Positions 42,916 through 55,406 are shown, numbered from the stretch's first letter. The stretch is 64,000 nucleotides of DNA from Zizania palustris (GCA_019279435.1 JAAALK010000286.1:37509712-37573711), one strand, 5' to 3'. Made by a program: numbers and translations. Notes: generated by a model from the letters alone, not told the origin.

Positions 42916-44586
42916 TGAGGGGCCAGGTTGAAGAGCATGGGCCTCATGGCTCCTGATGTGATGAGTGATTGCCAACGGAAGTCAAAGAGGACATGAGGAG
43001 AAGAGAAGACCTGCTGTGTTTGGGCCGCATGTGACTCAGGTACACGGGCAGCAAGCGACTGTCGGGCAGAGAGGCCGCAAAGTCGGGCTGGCCCAATTCG
43101 AGTACATGGGCTAGAAGCAGCAGAGGATCCACTGGTCTGTTGATCGGGATTGACCCAGGTACACGGGCGGCGAGCGATTACCGGGCTGAGGGAGCTACAG
43201 AATTGGGCCAACCAATTCCGAGTACCCGGTGCGAAGACGGTGGACGCTTTGTCAGTTTCGGTGCAAAACTGACGACCGCTAATCTCGGATCTGACCGTTC
43301 TGAGGCGAAGCAATAGCCGCTACGAAAGCTCCGCATCAAGGCAAGTTATCTTTATTTAGGTTTTTACTATTTTGCCTTTAGGCCCACAGTCTGTCAGTCG
43401 AGTCTGTAAAAAACCCTAAGGGCATCTCAGTCTTTTCCATCTTTATTTCAGCGTTTATAAAAACCCTAAGGGTATTTTTGATTTTTCCTATTTATTGGGC
43501 TGCCTATAAAAAGGCCCCAATACCTAGGGTTAGGGTTACCCATTTTGAAAAACACTTTCCCAATTTCAGAAATCATGGGTCATTTTTTATCTTCTTCCTC
43601 CGTCTCCGCTGTTCACCGCCACCGGTATTTTCTCCACACCGCCACTGTAAATTGCTTCTATGGGGCGTGGTTTTCTTCGATCAGTTTTTTATTCATGCAT
43701 GGAAGCTACAGCGGCTAGGCAGCAGCTAGCGCAGCAGCACCTAGTCTAGCGGCTAGGCCCTACGCGTGGTTTGCCAAGCTAGTAGTGCCTAGCAGCAGTA
43801 GCGTTGTGTGGTCACTATTTCTGGATCTTGCACTGCCGTGCGGTAGAAAGCAGCAGCCGCACGGCAAGGGAGTCCCTGTACACGGCAGGAAGCAGCAGTC
43901 GCACGACATCGCATAGGCTCAGTGGTGGACCAGGTGCATCTAGCTAGCGCACGGCAGGAGTCTACGGCAAGCTCGGCGTGGCTTTGTTGATGCGAGGGCA
44001 GGGGTCCTGAGGAACTGCAGAAGGCCATCCGCATTGTTGCTCCTAGAAGTTTCCGTCATGAACAGGAACCGACCGAAGGTTAATACTAATCTTTTTTTCT
44101 CGATCTTCATGCAATACATCATTTTATTTCTGAATGGTCCATGATTTATTCACTTGATCAGTAGTTTATGGTTAAATTGGATCATGAATACTCACTGATG
44201 TATTTTAGAGCACTGTTATTTTCCGCATTTATTTTGTTATTTTAAAAGCGATAAATGTTATGCTTGATTATGTTCATCAATAGCTTGTGAATGATGGATC
44301 TCTTTATGTGCGTGATGGATTATCTGTGATTTGGGTGAAATCTTTGTGGAGATGCTATTTGTTGTGTGAATGATTTTAATACGCCTGTGAACACTGTGGT
44401 GGTGTATTTTTATCTAGGACACTGGTCGTTTTTAGGCTAGATTATTTTTGGCACTGTTGATCTGTTTACTTCTCGCTGTTAGTCTATTTAGGTACGTTGG
44501 GTGTTGGGAGCAGGCCATTGATTCAAAAGAATTTTTTTAGGTGCCCATTCACCCCCCCCCATCTAGTCGCTACTTCCGGTCCTACA
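42916..44586 (+). mobile_element. 3' LTR of copia element D
   Basis: Starts TGAGGGGCC after the purine tract and ends CCGGTCCTACA, 1671 bp, with TATAAAAA at 43505-43512. It is followed by AATCC (44587-44591), matching the duplication before the 5' LTR. The two LTRs are clearly alike but differ at many single positions and small indels. Confidence 0.93.
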
Positions 44587-44591
44587 AATCC

Positions 44592-44947
44592 GTATTAAAT
44601 CCCAATAGATCTAATATGTTTCGCCTAGACCGGAACTTCCAGTTTGGAACTGGAAGTTACGGTTATTTTGTTCTGTATCGAATTATATCATGACCAGAAT
44701 TTCTGGTTCGCAACTAGAACTTCTTATTTGAACATACTATATCCAATCTGAATCTTCCGGTTTGTAAACGGAACTTCCAATTTGGACGTTCTATTTCTGA
44801 TTTAATTCGACCCAGAACTTTCGGTTCACAATTAAAACTTTTAGTTTGTCTAGAAACCAGATAGCTGAGAGTAGCCCAGAACTTCCGGATCACAACTCGA
44901 ACTTTTGGTTCACCCAGAATTCTCTTGGGCACAAATCCTTTAGTTCA
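44592..44947 (-). mobile_element. 5' LTR of element I, outer part (U3)
   Basis: Continuation of 33948 after the D insertion. It holds GGAACTTCC-like motifs at about 44631, 44645, 44697, 44754, 44770, 44813, 44880 and 44901. It ends TTTAGTTCA, aligned with AATTCCTTCA at 32170. Confidence 0.75.
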
Positions 44948-45018
44948 TCACTAGCTTCTCCCTCACCCATAGTCACATTCGGACTTGGGTTCAAATCATT
45001 AGAGTCGACATTTCCAGG
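44948..45018 (-). pseudogene. Fragment of an acidic reading frame, second piece
   Basis: Minus-strand reading IPGNVDSNDLNPSPNV continues in frame from the piece at 56345-56441 once element C and one AATAC copy are left out. No domain is recognised. Being on the same strand as the hAT pseudogene and between its body and its expected start, it may be part of that gene's acidic amino end. This is an inference. Confidence 0.4.
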
Positions 45019-45023
45019 AATAC

Positions 45024-45518
45024 TGTTGGGGGAAAATATTCCATCTTCAGGATTATCGCAGTAACAAGACAAAGACAAGAAGTCAAGTCAAAGGATTCCG
45101 ACATATATTCTTAGATGTACGTTGAAGGTAGTTCGAAGTATGAAGACGGACTCTGGTTCGGAGTATATCTTCGAACGTGGACTCTTCCGAGAGCTTCTTT
45201 GCCAGCTAAGATGGAAGACTTATTTTCTTTCTCATTAGATTAGTCTTTTACCATTTTAGCCCTATTAAGGGTACCGAATAGTTTCCACTATGTCGGTTGT
45301 AATAGAGGGGTAAGAAGGTCTTTTCCTTAATGTTTGGGCCTATAAATACCCCCCGTTTTACCCTGTAATGGGGACCAAATACAAGTTATTCAATACACAC
45401 TTTCAAACTATTCTAAGTTATTATCCTTTCGGAGGTTTGGAATAGTTTCCTTCGCAAACACTTCGTTTGTTAGTTTCTAATCCTTAGAAACCTGTTAGCG
45501 TAATCTTTTACGCCAACA
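45024..45518 (+). mobile_element. 5' LTR of element C
   Basis: TGTTGGGGGAAAATA to ACGCCAACA, 495 bp. TATA box TATAAATA at 45341-45348. GTAATAGAGG and AATACACAC phrases are shared with A and B. Confidence 0.95.
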
Positions 45519-45520
45519 GT

Positions 45521-45537
45521 TGGCGCCGTCTGTGGGG
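45521..45537 (+). other. Primer binding site of element C
   Basis: TGGCGCCGTCTGTGGGG two bases after the LTR. The first nine bases fit a plant tRNA-Asp 3' end (from memory). Confidence 0.75.
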
Positions 45538-45580
45538 AACTTAGTCCAAGAAACTTCGTTCTCTACCGAGTTTCCAAGCC

Positions 45581-46923
45581 ATGCCTCCTAAGAGGAGTTC
45601 AGCTGGTAATCCTACTCGGAGGTCTCCTCGGACCTTCTGAGCTAGATCCATAGATACAGTCGAGGTCGGAGGACCTTCAACTTTTCCTCCACCTCAAACC
45701 CCGGAAGGGACGCCCCTTCCCCGAGTATACGGAGTTCCTCCGCCAACTCCATCTATACTTCGGCCCGACGGAGTCCCTCTTCCACCCCAAGTTCCACTTC
45801 AAACCGATCCCTACAGTTCTCGAGACCCGGAAGATCCTTCTAGAGGAGATGAAGACAGACTTGGCGATATGGCCACTCAGATGGCCAGTCTCCAAGCCGA
45901 AGTAGCGAGATGGCGGCAAGAAGCTGCAAATAGGCTTCGCTCTCAAGCCATCCCGGTTATTCCTGAAGTGCCTGAAGACGATGAACCTATTTATCCTGAA
46001 GCCCCAGAGAATGCCTCTTTTGACACTGAGTCTCCGCTGCATCCCGAGCTGCAGAAAGTACGCTTCGACCCGAAGTTTAAGACTTCGAAGCTTTGCAAGT
46101 ATGCCGGAGATGAAGATTCGGGAGAATTTGTCTGATCTTATGCTTTGGCGATTGAAGCCAGTTGAGGAGTGCGGGACACCATGGCAAAATGTTTCCCCCT
46201 CACTCTTCAAGGAGTGGCTTTACGATGGTTCTGGTCTTTAAAACTAGGATTAATCAGTTCATGGGGGCAATTGAAGAAAAAGTTCGTGAGTAATTTTCAG
46301 GGCACCTTCGTGCCTCCAATGTCAACGGGAAGTCTTTTCCAGGTGAAGCAGCTCCCTGGAGAAACCCTAAGACAATACTTCAAGCGCTTCGCTCATACGA
46401 AGTCGCAAATTCGAGGGTTAACTACATCTTCGGTAGTTGACGCAGCTCGAGAGGGAGTCATTCATCCAGGCCTACTTGATAAACTTCACCGGAAAAGCAT
46501 ATCTTATGTTTCTCAGCTGATGTCCTATTTTGAAGAATATGCAAGGTCAGAAGAGGGCTGGCTTCAGAGAACTGCAGCTACTCCGTCCATACTGCAGGAA
46601 GTAAAATTGGAAGTGAAAACTTCGGCACAACCGCAGGGACCTGTTTTCGAAGCTCAGCATGATAGGAGAAGGGGGCAAAAGCATCCTCGTTCAGAAGTTC
46701 TGAACATTGCACCTCCGCAAAAGTTTGCCCAGAGAGCTCCACAACCTTCGGGAAGTAAAACCAGCAGTTGGAGGCCTCCAGGAAAATCGGCCGAAAAAGG
46801 CCAAACTTTCTTCTGCTGCATTCATGGTGAGAACCAAAGTCACGCAACTGACGCGTGCAAAGCTATACTTACTCTGAGAGGAGAGTATTTAGAGAGAACT
46901 TCGGGTCGAGGTATTACTGACTG
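45581..46923 (+). pseudogene. Gag of element C
   Basis: The ATG at 45581 agrees with B and A. The protein starts with a basic, proline-rich region, then MATQMASLQAEVARWRQEAA (45869 on), the gag core including KLCKYAGDEDSGEF, GVALRWFWSLKLG and GSLFQVKQLPGETLRQYF (about 46330-46387), and a final cysteine/histidine segment, FFCCIHGENQSHATDACK (about 46808-46862). It forms the inner particle. In-frame TGA stops are near 45638, 46133 and 46162; a TGA near 46921 separates it from the pol frame. All but the last look like single transitions from sense codons. Confidence 0.88.
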
Positions 46924-49900
46924 AGTTCAAGCTGAAGTGCGTCCAGAGCCTGTCCAGGCTGTGGCGCGAATAGAGAACTTCGATCCAGCAAGGCGCCCTC
47001 CGGTGGTCAATGTTATGCCACCTCCGAAGCAGGAAGAAGGGCAAGATCGAGGAAAAAGAGTAGTCCTCCCAATCTCCGGAGGAGGGACTCTCGGAAGCAT
47101 GTCAAAGAGGCAGAGAAGAGAGTATGTCAGAGAAGTGGGGCATATAGGAACTTCTTCGTCTACAGCTGCTATGCCGGAATGGTCCTATGTACCAATATCT
47201 TTTTCTGCAGAGGATGCAGCTGGCATTAAATTTCCACATGCAGACCTACTTGTCATTACTGCTGACATTGCAGGAACTGAGGTTCGAAGAGTGCTAATTG
47301 ACAGAGGGAGTTCGGCAGACATTATTTTTGTTCAAGCCTTCGATCAACTATGCCTCTCTAGGAAGCACCTTCTTCCAGCGGCTCGCCCTTTGCAAGGCTT
47401 TGTAGGACCTTCGCTTGATGCCCTCGGCCAAATTGGCCTAGAAGTTACCTTCGGAGAAGGGCTGTTAGCCAGGACAGAGGAAGTAATCTTCGACGTCGTG
47501 GATGCTCCATATGCATACAACGTCATCATCGGAAGAGGCATGTTAAATCAGTTCGGAGCTGTGGCGCACCACAATTACTTGTGCATGAAGATGCCCACAC
47601 AAGCGGGAGTGCTCACTATCTTCGGAGATCAAGCTACCGACCGAAGAGCGGAGTACGGTCACGGCCCCCCTCTTGATCCAAGACAAGTGAATAGTGTGCA
47701 AGATAATCAAGAAAATTTTTCTGCTCCTAGCGAATCTTCGAAGAAATCCTTCCCAAGACCAAGTCCTGAAGGAGAGATTGCAACGAAGGTTATTGTTAAA
47801 GATGGCAAAGAATATTTATTTCAATTTGGTAAAGATTTGCCTCCAGAAGTTGCTACCTCCTTGGAGAAAGTAGTTGAGGAAAATTTAGATGTCTTTGCTT
47901 GGTCTGACGAAGACATCACCGGAGTCAGTCGGGATATTATTGAGCACAATTTACTTGTAAACCCGAAGGCCCGGCCTGTTCGGCAAGGACTCCGAAAAAT
48001 GTCTGCAGAAAGAGCTTTTCTTGCCAAAGACGAAGTTGAAAAATTGCTGAAAGCTGGGATTATCAGAGAAGTGGCTCACACAGAATGGTTAGCCAACCCA
48101 GTCTTCGTCAGGAAGAAATCTTCCGGGAAGTGGCGCATGTGCATTGATTTCACATCCTTGAATAAAGCATGCCCTCGTGACCCCTACCCCATGCCCCGAA
48201 TTGATCAATTGGTCGACTCCACTGCAGGTTCGGAGTTATTAAGTTTCCTTGACGCGTACTCCGGTTATCATCAGATATGATTAAAACGCGAAGATGAAAT
48301 TAAGACAAGCTTCGTAACTCCTTCAGGAGTCTTCTGTTATGTAAGAATGCCCTTTGGCTTAAGAAATGTCGGGGCTACTTTTTCGAGGTTAGTTACTAAG
48401 GCTCTAGGTCATCAATTAGGTCGTATTGTAGAGGCCTATATGGATGATATTGTAATAAAGAGTGCTTTAAAGCACCAACATAGCCTAGACTTAGCAGAAA
48501 CATTTAATAGCCTTCGGGCATGTGGGATCCGTCTTAACCCTGAGAAATGTATCTTCGGAGTTAAGGCTGGGAAATTGTTAGGGTATTTAGTTTCAAGCAG
48601 AGGAATTGAAGCTAGCCCTACTCAGATAACTGCGCTGCAGAAGATGGCTCCTCCAGAAAATTTAAAGCAAGTGCAAAAGCTGACTGGTCATCTGGCAGCA
48701 CTTAGCAGGTTTTTGGCAAGGTCTGCGGAGAGAAGTTTGCCCATATTTAAAGCATTGAAAGGGTTCGAAGATTTTGCATGGACACGGAGTGTCAGAAAAG
48801 CTTCCAAGATATTAAAGAGTATCTCAGTAATCTTGCTACACTCACGGTGCCTACTATGGACGAAACCCTACTCCTTTACCTTGCAACTACAGGCTCTGCT
48901 GTCAGCACAGTCCTTGTCAGAGAAATGGATTTCAATGGGAAGTTGGTACAAAATCCAGTTTATTTTGTGTCCGAAGCATTGTCAGGAGCGAAGACAAGGT
49001 ATTCCGAGCTCGAAAAGTTCACTTATGCTCTGATAATGGCTTCGAGGAAATTGAGACATTATTTTTTGGCTCATAATGTAATTGTACCAACTTCGTATCC
49101 TTTGGGAAATATGCTCCGAAGTAAAGACTCCACTGGAAGAATTGGAAAGTGGGCAGTCGAACTAGCACCTTTCGGCATATCCTTTCTGGCAAGGACAGCA
49201 ATCAAATCGCAAGTCTTAGCAGATTTCGTAGCAGAATGGACTCCCCCTGCAACGTGGGTTCCGGAGAAGTCAAGCGAAGGAATTTGGACTGTTTTTTCTG
49301 ATGGGGCTTTTCAAGCATTCGGAGCAGGTGTTGGAGCAGTTTTAATTTCGCCTTCAGGGCAAAGAGCAATGTACTCCGCAAGACTCAACTTTAAGTCTAC
49401 CAATAATATAGCGGAGTATGAAGGGATTTTACTGGGACTCCGAAAAGCACGTGCTCTAGGGGCTACAAGAGTTGTTATAAAGACAGATTCTCAAATAGTA
49501 CCAGGGCACGTAGATAAAAGTTTTCAAGTTCGGCATCTACAGCTTGCAAAGTACTTAGAAGAAATCCGTAAGATCGAAGCACAATTCAAGGGTATTTCCA
49601 TTCGGAGTATACCAAGAGCAGAAAATGTGCAAGCGGACATCTTAGCAAAAGCTGCAGCTGGAGCTATGGATATACTAGAAGAGGCTTTTTATGAGGAGCT
49701 CAGTACACCTTCGGTGCCACAAATTCCCTTTGCAGAGATTCTTTGCATTCCAAGTACAGATTGGATAAATTCAATCATGGAACTTTTGCAAGGAGGAGCA
49801 AATTCGTCTAAAGAGCCACAGTTTTCAAGATTGAAACTCAGGGCTAGGAATTATCAAATAATCAACGGTATTTTATACAAGGCCGGAGTATGTTCCCCTT

Positions 49901-50969
49901 TACTCCGATGTATATCCCAAACCGAAGGCCAAGATATTCTTCGAGAAATTCATGAAGGGCTTTGCGGTAACCATCTGGCCCCTCGAGCTTTAGCAGGAAA
50001 AACACTTCGCCAGGGGCTTTATTGGCCTACGATAGTAGAGGATGCGGAGAACTTAGTCCGCACATGCCAAGGATGTCAGTGGATGGGTCGACGGAGTCAT
50101 CGCCCACCAACAGCTCTTCAAGTTATTGCTCCGGTATGGCCCATGGCCAGATGGGGTATGGATTTGATTGGTCCCTTTCCAGTAGCTAAGGGAAATTTAA
50201 AGTTCGCAGTGGTAGCTATTGAATATTTTTCTAAGTGGGTAGCAGAGCCCTTAACAGCTATCACTTCGAACAATGTACAAAATTCTTTTGGAAGAGTATC
50301 ATTTGCCGGTTCGGAGTGCCTAGACAACTCACAGTTGATAATGGAACACAGTTCGATGCAGAACCTTTCAGAAAGTTCTGCGAAGATCTAGGCATTCAGT
50401 TATGTTTTGCTGCAGTGAGGCATCCTCAGTCTAATGGAGCTGTAGAAAGAGCCAATGGAAATATTTTGTCAGGGCTAAATCGAAGGATAGTAGGATTGGC
50501 AAAAGGACTGTGGACCGAAGAACTTCCGAAGATTTTATGGTCCATTCGGACTACACAAACAAGGTCCACAGGTTTCACTCCATTCAGATTGCTATTCGGA
50601 GATGAAGCTATGACTCCAACGGAGCTCAAAGGAGGATCACTTCGCAGCACCGAACCGGAGATTGAAGGAGAAAGACAAGCTTCACTGGATTTAACAGAGG
50701 AGACAAGACTTCGAGTTGTGGCCAATTTATCAAAGTATCATCAGCAGACAAAGGCTTGGTTTGACCCGAAGGTTAAGATCAATGAGCTTAGACCGGGTCA
50801 TCTCATTTTACGAAGCATCATAGCGCCAGGAAAATTAGGAAATAAATGGGAAGGTCCATACTTAATTGTTCGTTCAGGACGTCCTGGCTCTTTTAAATTA
50901 GCTAATTTGGAAGGTGAAGAGTTAGCACATACTTGGCATGCGGAGCACCTAAAGCGATACTTCGCATAG
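46924..50969 (+). pseudogene. Pol of element C (protease, RT, RNase H, integrase)
   Basis: Nearly complete. Protease: VLIDRGSSADIIF at about 47291 (DRG where DTG or DGG is usual). Reverse transcriptase: EWLANPVFVRKKSSGKWRM, CIDFTSLNKACPRDPYPMPR, SFLDAYSGYHQI, FGLRNVGATFSRL and AYMDDIVIKS (48434). RNase H: VFSDGAFQAFGAGVGAV, IAEYEGILLGLRKA, IKTDSQIV (49288-49500), with all acidic residues kept. Integrase: HEGLCGNHLAPRAL with CQGCQWMG zinc finger, WGMDLIGPFP, VDNGTQFDAEPF, NGAVERANGN (50435). It ends at 50967-50969 without a chromodomain. Only three lesions are seen: TGA at 48278-48280 (replacing the Trp of a conserved segment), a frameshift near 48778, and another near 50280. Confidence 0.92.
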
Positions 50970-51006
50970 GGGCTCCTTGTAATCATTTGTAATCATCTTC
51001 AGAATT

Positions 51007-51012
51007 AATAAA
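51007..51012 (+). terminator. AATAAA signal after pol of element C
   Basis: Located 38 nt after the pol stop; the counterpart in A is 37 nt after its pol stop. It could end a subgenomic gag-pol transcript before the antisense gene. Not proven. Confidence 0.4.
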
Positions 51013-51129
51013 GCATATGGTTCAGATAGTGCCTACCCCTCATAAACTTCTAGCTTCCGAGTGGACGCACTGGAACCGTGGAGTTGACCAAGAGGGAAGT
51101 GTCATTAATTTGAATCATATTTTCGGACT

Positions 51130-51420
51130 TTGATCCATTGGTTCGAAGTTTCTGACGTGGGGGCTGACATAATCCGGAGTCCAAGCCACCGGCTTGTAGG
51201 CATCCGTAAAAGAGCCCAAAACCACACCATACGGAGTCCAAGCCATCGGCTAGTAGACATCCGTAAAAAGAGTCCAAGGAGACCAAATCATGCGGAGTCC
51301 AAGCCATCGGCTTGTAAACATCCGTAAAAAGAATCCAAAGAGACCACTGCGAACTCCAAACCACTGGTTTGACAGAATTCGCAAAAAAGAGCCAAAGGAG
51401 GCCAAAACAAAACAGAGTTT
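51130..51420. repeat. Short tandem repeat of about 60 bp in element C
   Basis: GGAGTCCAAGCCA recurs at about 51176, 51235 and 51294, and ATCCGTAAAA after each, with decaying copies on both sides. It corresponds in position to the 119-bp repeat of A (24005-24505), whose half units also contain an AGCATC(T/C) then GTAAAAGAG core. Confidence 0.75.
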
Positions 51421-51730
51421 GAGCCATGAGCTTCGAATGTCTGTTAAGAAAGTCCAAAGTGACAAATTATCTAAGACACTAAAGTGTCCGGAAAGTTATC
51501 TCAAGTGATTTCTTTCAAAAACATAAGGTACTAAGTTGCCAATCTTCAGACTACAAATAGTCGAAGACATTTTATAAGATTTTAGTCGATCTTTAAATTA
51601 CCGAGGGGCTCCGAACCCCCAAAATTGTACTCCTAAGTTTTTCTTTGCGCCTAACCATCTTTGAATACAGTTCGAAGTTGCTTACGCCCAAAGAGGGGCT
51701 AATAAATAGGGAGACAATTTTAAATCGATA

Positions 51731-51736
51731 TTTATT
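51731..51736 (-). terminator. AATAAA signal of the element C antisense gene
   Basis: AATAAA on the minus strand, 22 nt beyond the antisense stop at 51758, a normal distance for a plant polyadenylation signal. Confidence 0.5.
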
Positions 51737-51757
51737 ATTCGAACAAATATGATTACA

Positions 51758-54700
51758 TCATGAAAAATTGGTATCTATACCAAGAAGGAATCGAAGACCT
51801 CTTCGATCTCTAGAGCTAGGGTTGGAACGACTAGTTCCAGTGCCGGGAGTTCTAACAACTTTGCGTTTAACTCTTCTGCCTCCCTTCGAAGCTCTAAAGT
51901 CTTTTTGTTCTTGTTGAAGCTCGGCCCAAGTTCGAAGCCGTTCGGGGCTCCTTTCCCAGCTTCCAAGTTCTTCAAGTTTTTTACTTTGAGCTTCATCTTC
52001 ATCTTCGGACCATATAATGTCTTCAGAAGATGAAGTTTCCAAGTTAACTTCTTTTTCTTCCTCTTTAATGCAAGATAATATATCTTTGCTTATTTCGGAC
52101 ATAATCATTCCGGAACTATCTCGAGGAATTAGAAATCGAGGGCACTTGTGAAGTTTTAAGATTTCGAAGGTAGCCCATAATAAGCGATGTTCGTCATTAA
52201 CATCTAACACTTCGACATCTTCCATATGAGGCAAAGCCTAAAAACATGATAAACAAATCTTCATTCATAAATGTACAAAAGCGTAGTGCTTTACATAGTT
52301 GAAAATCCTAAGGTAATTCTAAACCTGCGGGTTTGGAGGAGGCTGACTGCTCGAAGCTTGGGACCGAGCCTGCTTCTGGCGTTGTCCTTCGTCAATCCAG
52401 GCCTTGATCGCAGAACGACCTTCGGCTCTCCATGAAGTTTGAAAGGCTTGCCAAGCAGCGGCCACACCTTCGGTGGGAGTGAGAAGCTGGTCGTCGTCGA
52501 AGGTAATGGGACCCTCTCCTGCGCTCGGAGTTATTGATCGGCCCAAATCTTCGTAGTAACGAAGTATGCCGACAGCAGCCACTTGTTCGGAGATTTCTCC
52601 GTACCGAATGCCTACTGTCTTCATTTGCTTCGCTGCTCCCTGGATCCTCTTCAACCGGCGCAGCAGAGAGATGTTGTCATCCGAAGGAAGTGTCCCAGTA
52701 GTACCGAAGTACTCTAGAACGCCTAGCAATTGGTCCATGACCTCCGAAGCTACCTTCTCTGACTTCAGCTTATCTTCAGTTAATGCATCCTTCATCGAAG
52801 TTAGCTCTTCTACTACTCCAGAGAGCCTAGCAGCCTCCGTAGCCAAAGAATTCTTTTGATTCAGTAGCTGGCTAGCTTCTTCTCGGAGTCTAACAAGCTC
52901 GGCCCCTGCAGTAGCGTGCACCGCCCGCATCTTTTCAATTTCTGCTCGAAGCACAATTTTTTCTGCTTCAAGCTCCTTGTTCGCAGCCTCCAAGCCTTGT
53001 CTGGCCCTGCGCTCTGTTGAAACCATGTTGTCCATGTGGGTCACTCGACCTTCGGAGATAGTCCGATTTCGTTGAAGAGTTGCATTTTCCTCTCGAAGGT
53101 GAATGTTTCCACGTTCATTGGAGATGTTCGCAGCTCGGGCCAAGACTGTTTGCTACGAAAAGAAAAAACCAAGGTGAGAAATTATTTGTATATAAATTTG
53201 ATTCTGTTTTGCAGATACTTCGTACCTGGTATGTTGCGCGTTCCATGGCAGCGTTAAGCTCCGAACTCTCCGCCTCGCTCAAGATAGCCACCAAGTTCGT
53301 CTCCCTGACTTCGCGACTAGCTCGATCCAAAGGCTCGAGCAAAGTCCGAAGCCCAGTTCTTCGCTCCAAGAAAGGAGCTAGAAGGGGGAGCATGCTTAAG
53401 GCTTGTTTGTCATCTTCGCTTGGCGAAGGCCCGGAGTGTTGAGATGTGGTCTTCGGAGCTCCAGTAGACTGGCCCCCCAGTAGATTGGCTCTCGTCTGTT
53501 GACTCAGATGGAGTTGATCCTGAGCTAGGAGCAGGGAGGGGGTCCATCTTCCCTTTGCCTTTTCCAGGCCCCATTTGAGTGGCTCCTGGAATTGGCTCCG
53601 AAGTCATCGAAGGTCCAGGAATTGTATCTTCGGGACGGACCTCTTCCATAGAAGTGGACTCTAGAAAAACAAAGGTATTATACATTGTATAATTTCGCAG
53701 AAAAAAAAGGATAAAAGAATTATTCGAAGTTTACCTTTGACATTTTGGCGGCGGGTAAGCATTGGGCTGCTTGGCGGGTCGAAGGCAAGGTCTTCATCGG
53801 AGTCAGCAGTCAAATCTTCGACTGTCGGAGCATTTTCCTAAACAGCCGTTGTTGCTTCACCTGAAATCGAAGCTGCAGTGACTTCGACTCCGCTCTCATC
53901 CATAGGGGCTCCATCTCGGACTCCCTTCTGAGGTAAATCTTCTAGAGCAGCCGGAGTCCTCTCTTGTTCAAGGTTGACTTGAGACTCCGGCACACTCGCA
54001 GCATCTTCAATATGTGCTTCTTGTTGGGCTGCATCCTCGTCAATCAGCCTCACGAGCAACCTGCCTTCATCCTCTTGAGAATCGGAGATTGAAGCTTTTG
54101 GACTTGAAGGCGCAGGAATTCTTGGCTTTTGAGCTACCTTCTTGACCGGAGTCTTGGCAGAGCTCAAAGTTCCAGCTTCGGCTTTCCTCTTCTTAGGACC
54201 CTTCTCCAAAGGCACCCAATCCACCAAAGGGGGCGGAACAATTTCGAGTAGCCCCCATACTCGGTTGGATCGTTCCCAACTACCAACCAATTTGATTCTC
54301 CATTCTTTCTCGGTCGGAGTTGGAACGCCCAAAATCTTCTCCGAAGCTCGTACGATTTGCTCCGAAGTTATAGGGGCTGAAGAACCTGAAAAACGAGTTA
54401 AGTTTATTAATTCTTCGAATAAATATACATAAAATATGTTGTTTTCGAAGTTACCTGTAGGACTCGAAGTTGAAGAAATTTTTCGAAGACCGCCTTCTGA
54501 ATCTTCCTCGAAGTTGATCGGCCAGTTGGCCATCAGGGGAGGGATTTGAAGTCCGAGGAATTCTTCAGCTAAGTCTCGCATGCTCAAGCGATGACTGATT
54601 TTTTGAAGCAAACTCAGGCGAGCTTCGAGTTGGCCTAAATCCGGGTGCACTAAGGCTTCCTTTCGGAAGTGGATTTCTTGCAGAGGTCCAGCTAGGCGGC

Positions 54701-55406
54701 TGCTCGCCCCAACTTCGGCATAAAACCATCTCAAGATCCAATCAGTATACCATCAGGCATTGATGGCCTTGGCAGGAAACCGGAGGGCATATTCGTCTCG
54801 GAGTCTGAAGTTGATACTTCCGAAGGCCACTACTATCTTCTCACCTCCGGAACCAACGAAGGTCTTCGGTTGGCATGATGCTCTATGTAGTGCTGTGAAG
54901 ATCTCCGCCCTTCCTTCACAACCTTCGGCTCGCAACGCCCATTCGAAGATGGCGAGGCGCGCTACTGCGTTCGGCGAAAGTTGGGGGAGAGTGACATGGA
55001 ATAAGTCCAATAACTCCGCTAAGAAGTCGATCGCCAGAAGTCCCAAGCCAGCTTCGAAGAAGGCTTTGAAGACGACCACTTCTCCGGGTCTTGGTGACGG
55101 AATAATTTCCTTCCCAGGTTTGCGAATCATCACCCCCGAACTAATCTTGCCTTCTACTGCGACTGCAAGCGATTCCCTTCTGTAGGTTGATGGTCCCAGT
55201 TGATAAGACTGGTCCACATACTTCGTCGACGCCGGAAATAGATCTTGAGGATCAGCATTTTGGGGATTTCCACCCACCGGCGCCATTACCGCCACTAGAG
55301 GATTCGGAGTTGCCGTCGCCGATGATGCAGCCACTGCCGCCGCTGCCGCTTGCTGCCGGGCCAAAGCTGAAGACGCTCCAGGACCCTTGAAGCTGGTTTT
55401 CGCCAT
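51758..55406 (-). pseudogene. Five-exon antisense gene of element C (Transposase_28-like amino end)
   Basis: Minus-strand gene, convergent with pol. Exons: 55406-54455, 54385-53735, 53660-53226, 53152-52325, 52237-51758, joined by four GT-AG introns of 69-87 bp. All four junctions keep frame, for about 1115 codons. Exon 1 opens with ATG and an Ala-rich region. Then comes LLDLFHVTLPQLSPNAVARL (about 54975-55035), a pattern I associate with the Pfam family named putative gypsy type transposon. Exon 3 has a basic GPGKGKGKM patch. Exon 4 is a long coiled coil (SNERGNIHLREENATLQRNR on) followed by a VGIRYGEISEQVAAVGILRY segment. The last exon is acidic. Lesions: TGA at 54751-54753, TAG near 53834 and a one-base shift in a C run near 53472. 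Function unknown. The same gene type, with introns at matching places, is in element A. Confidence 0.72.
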
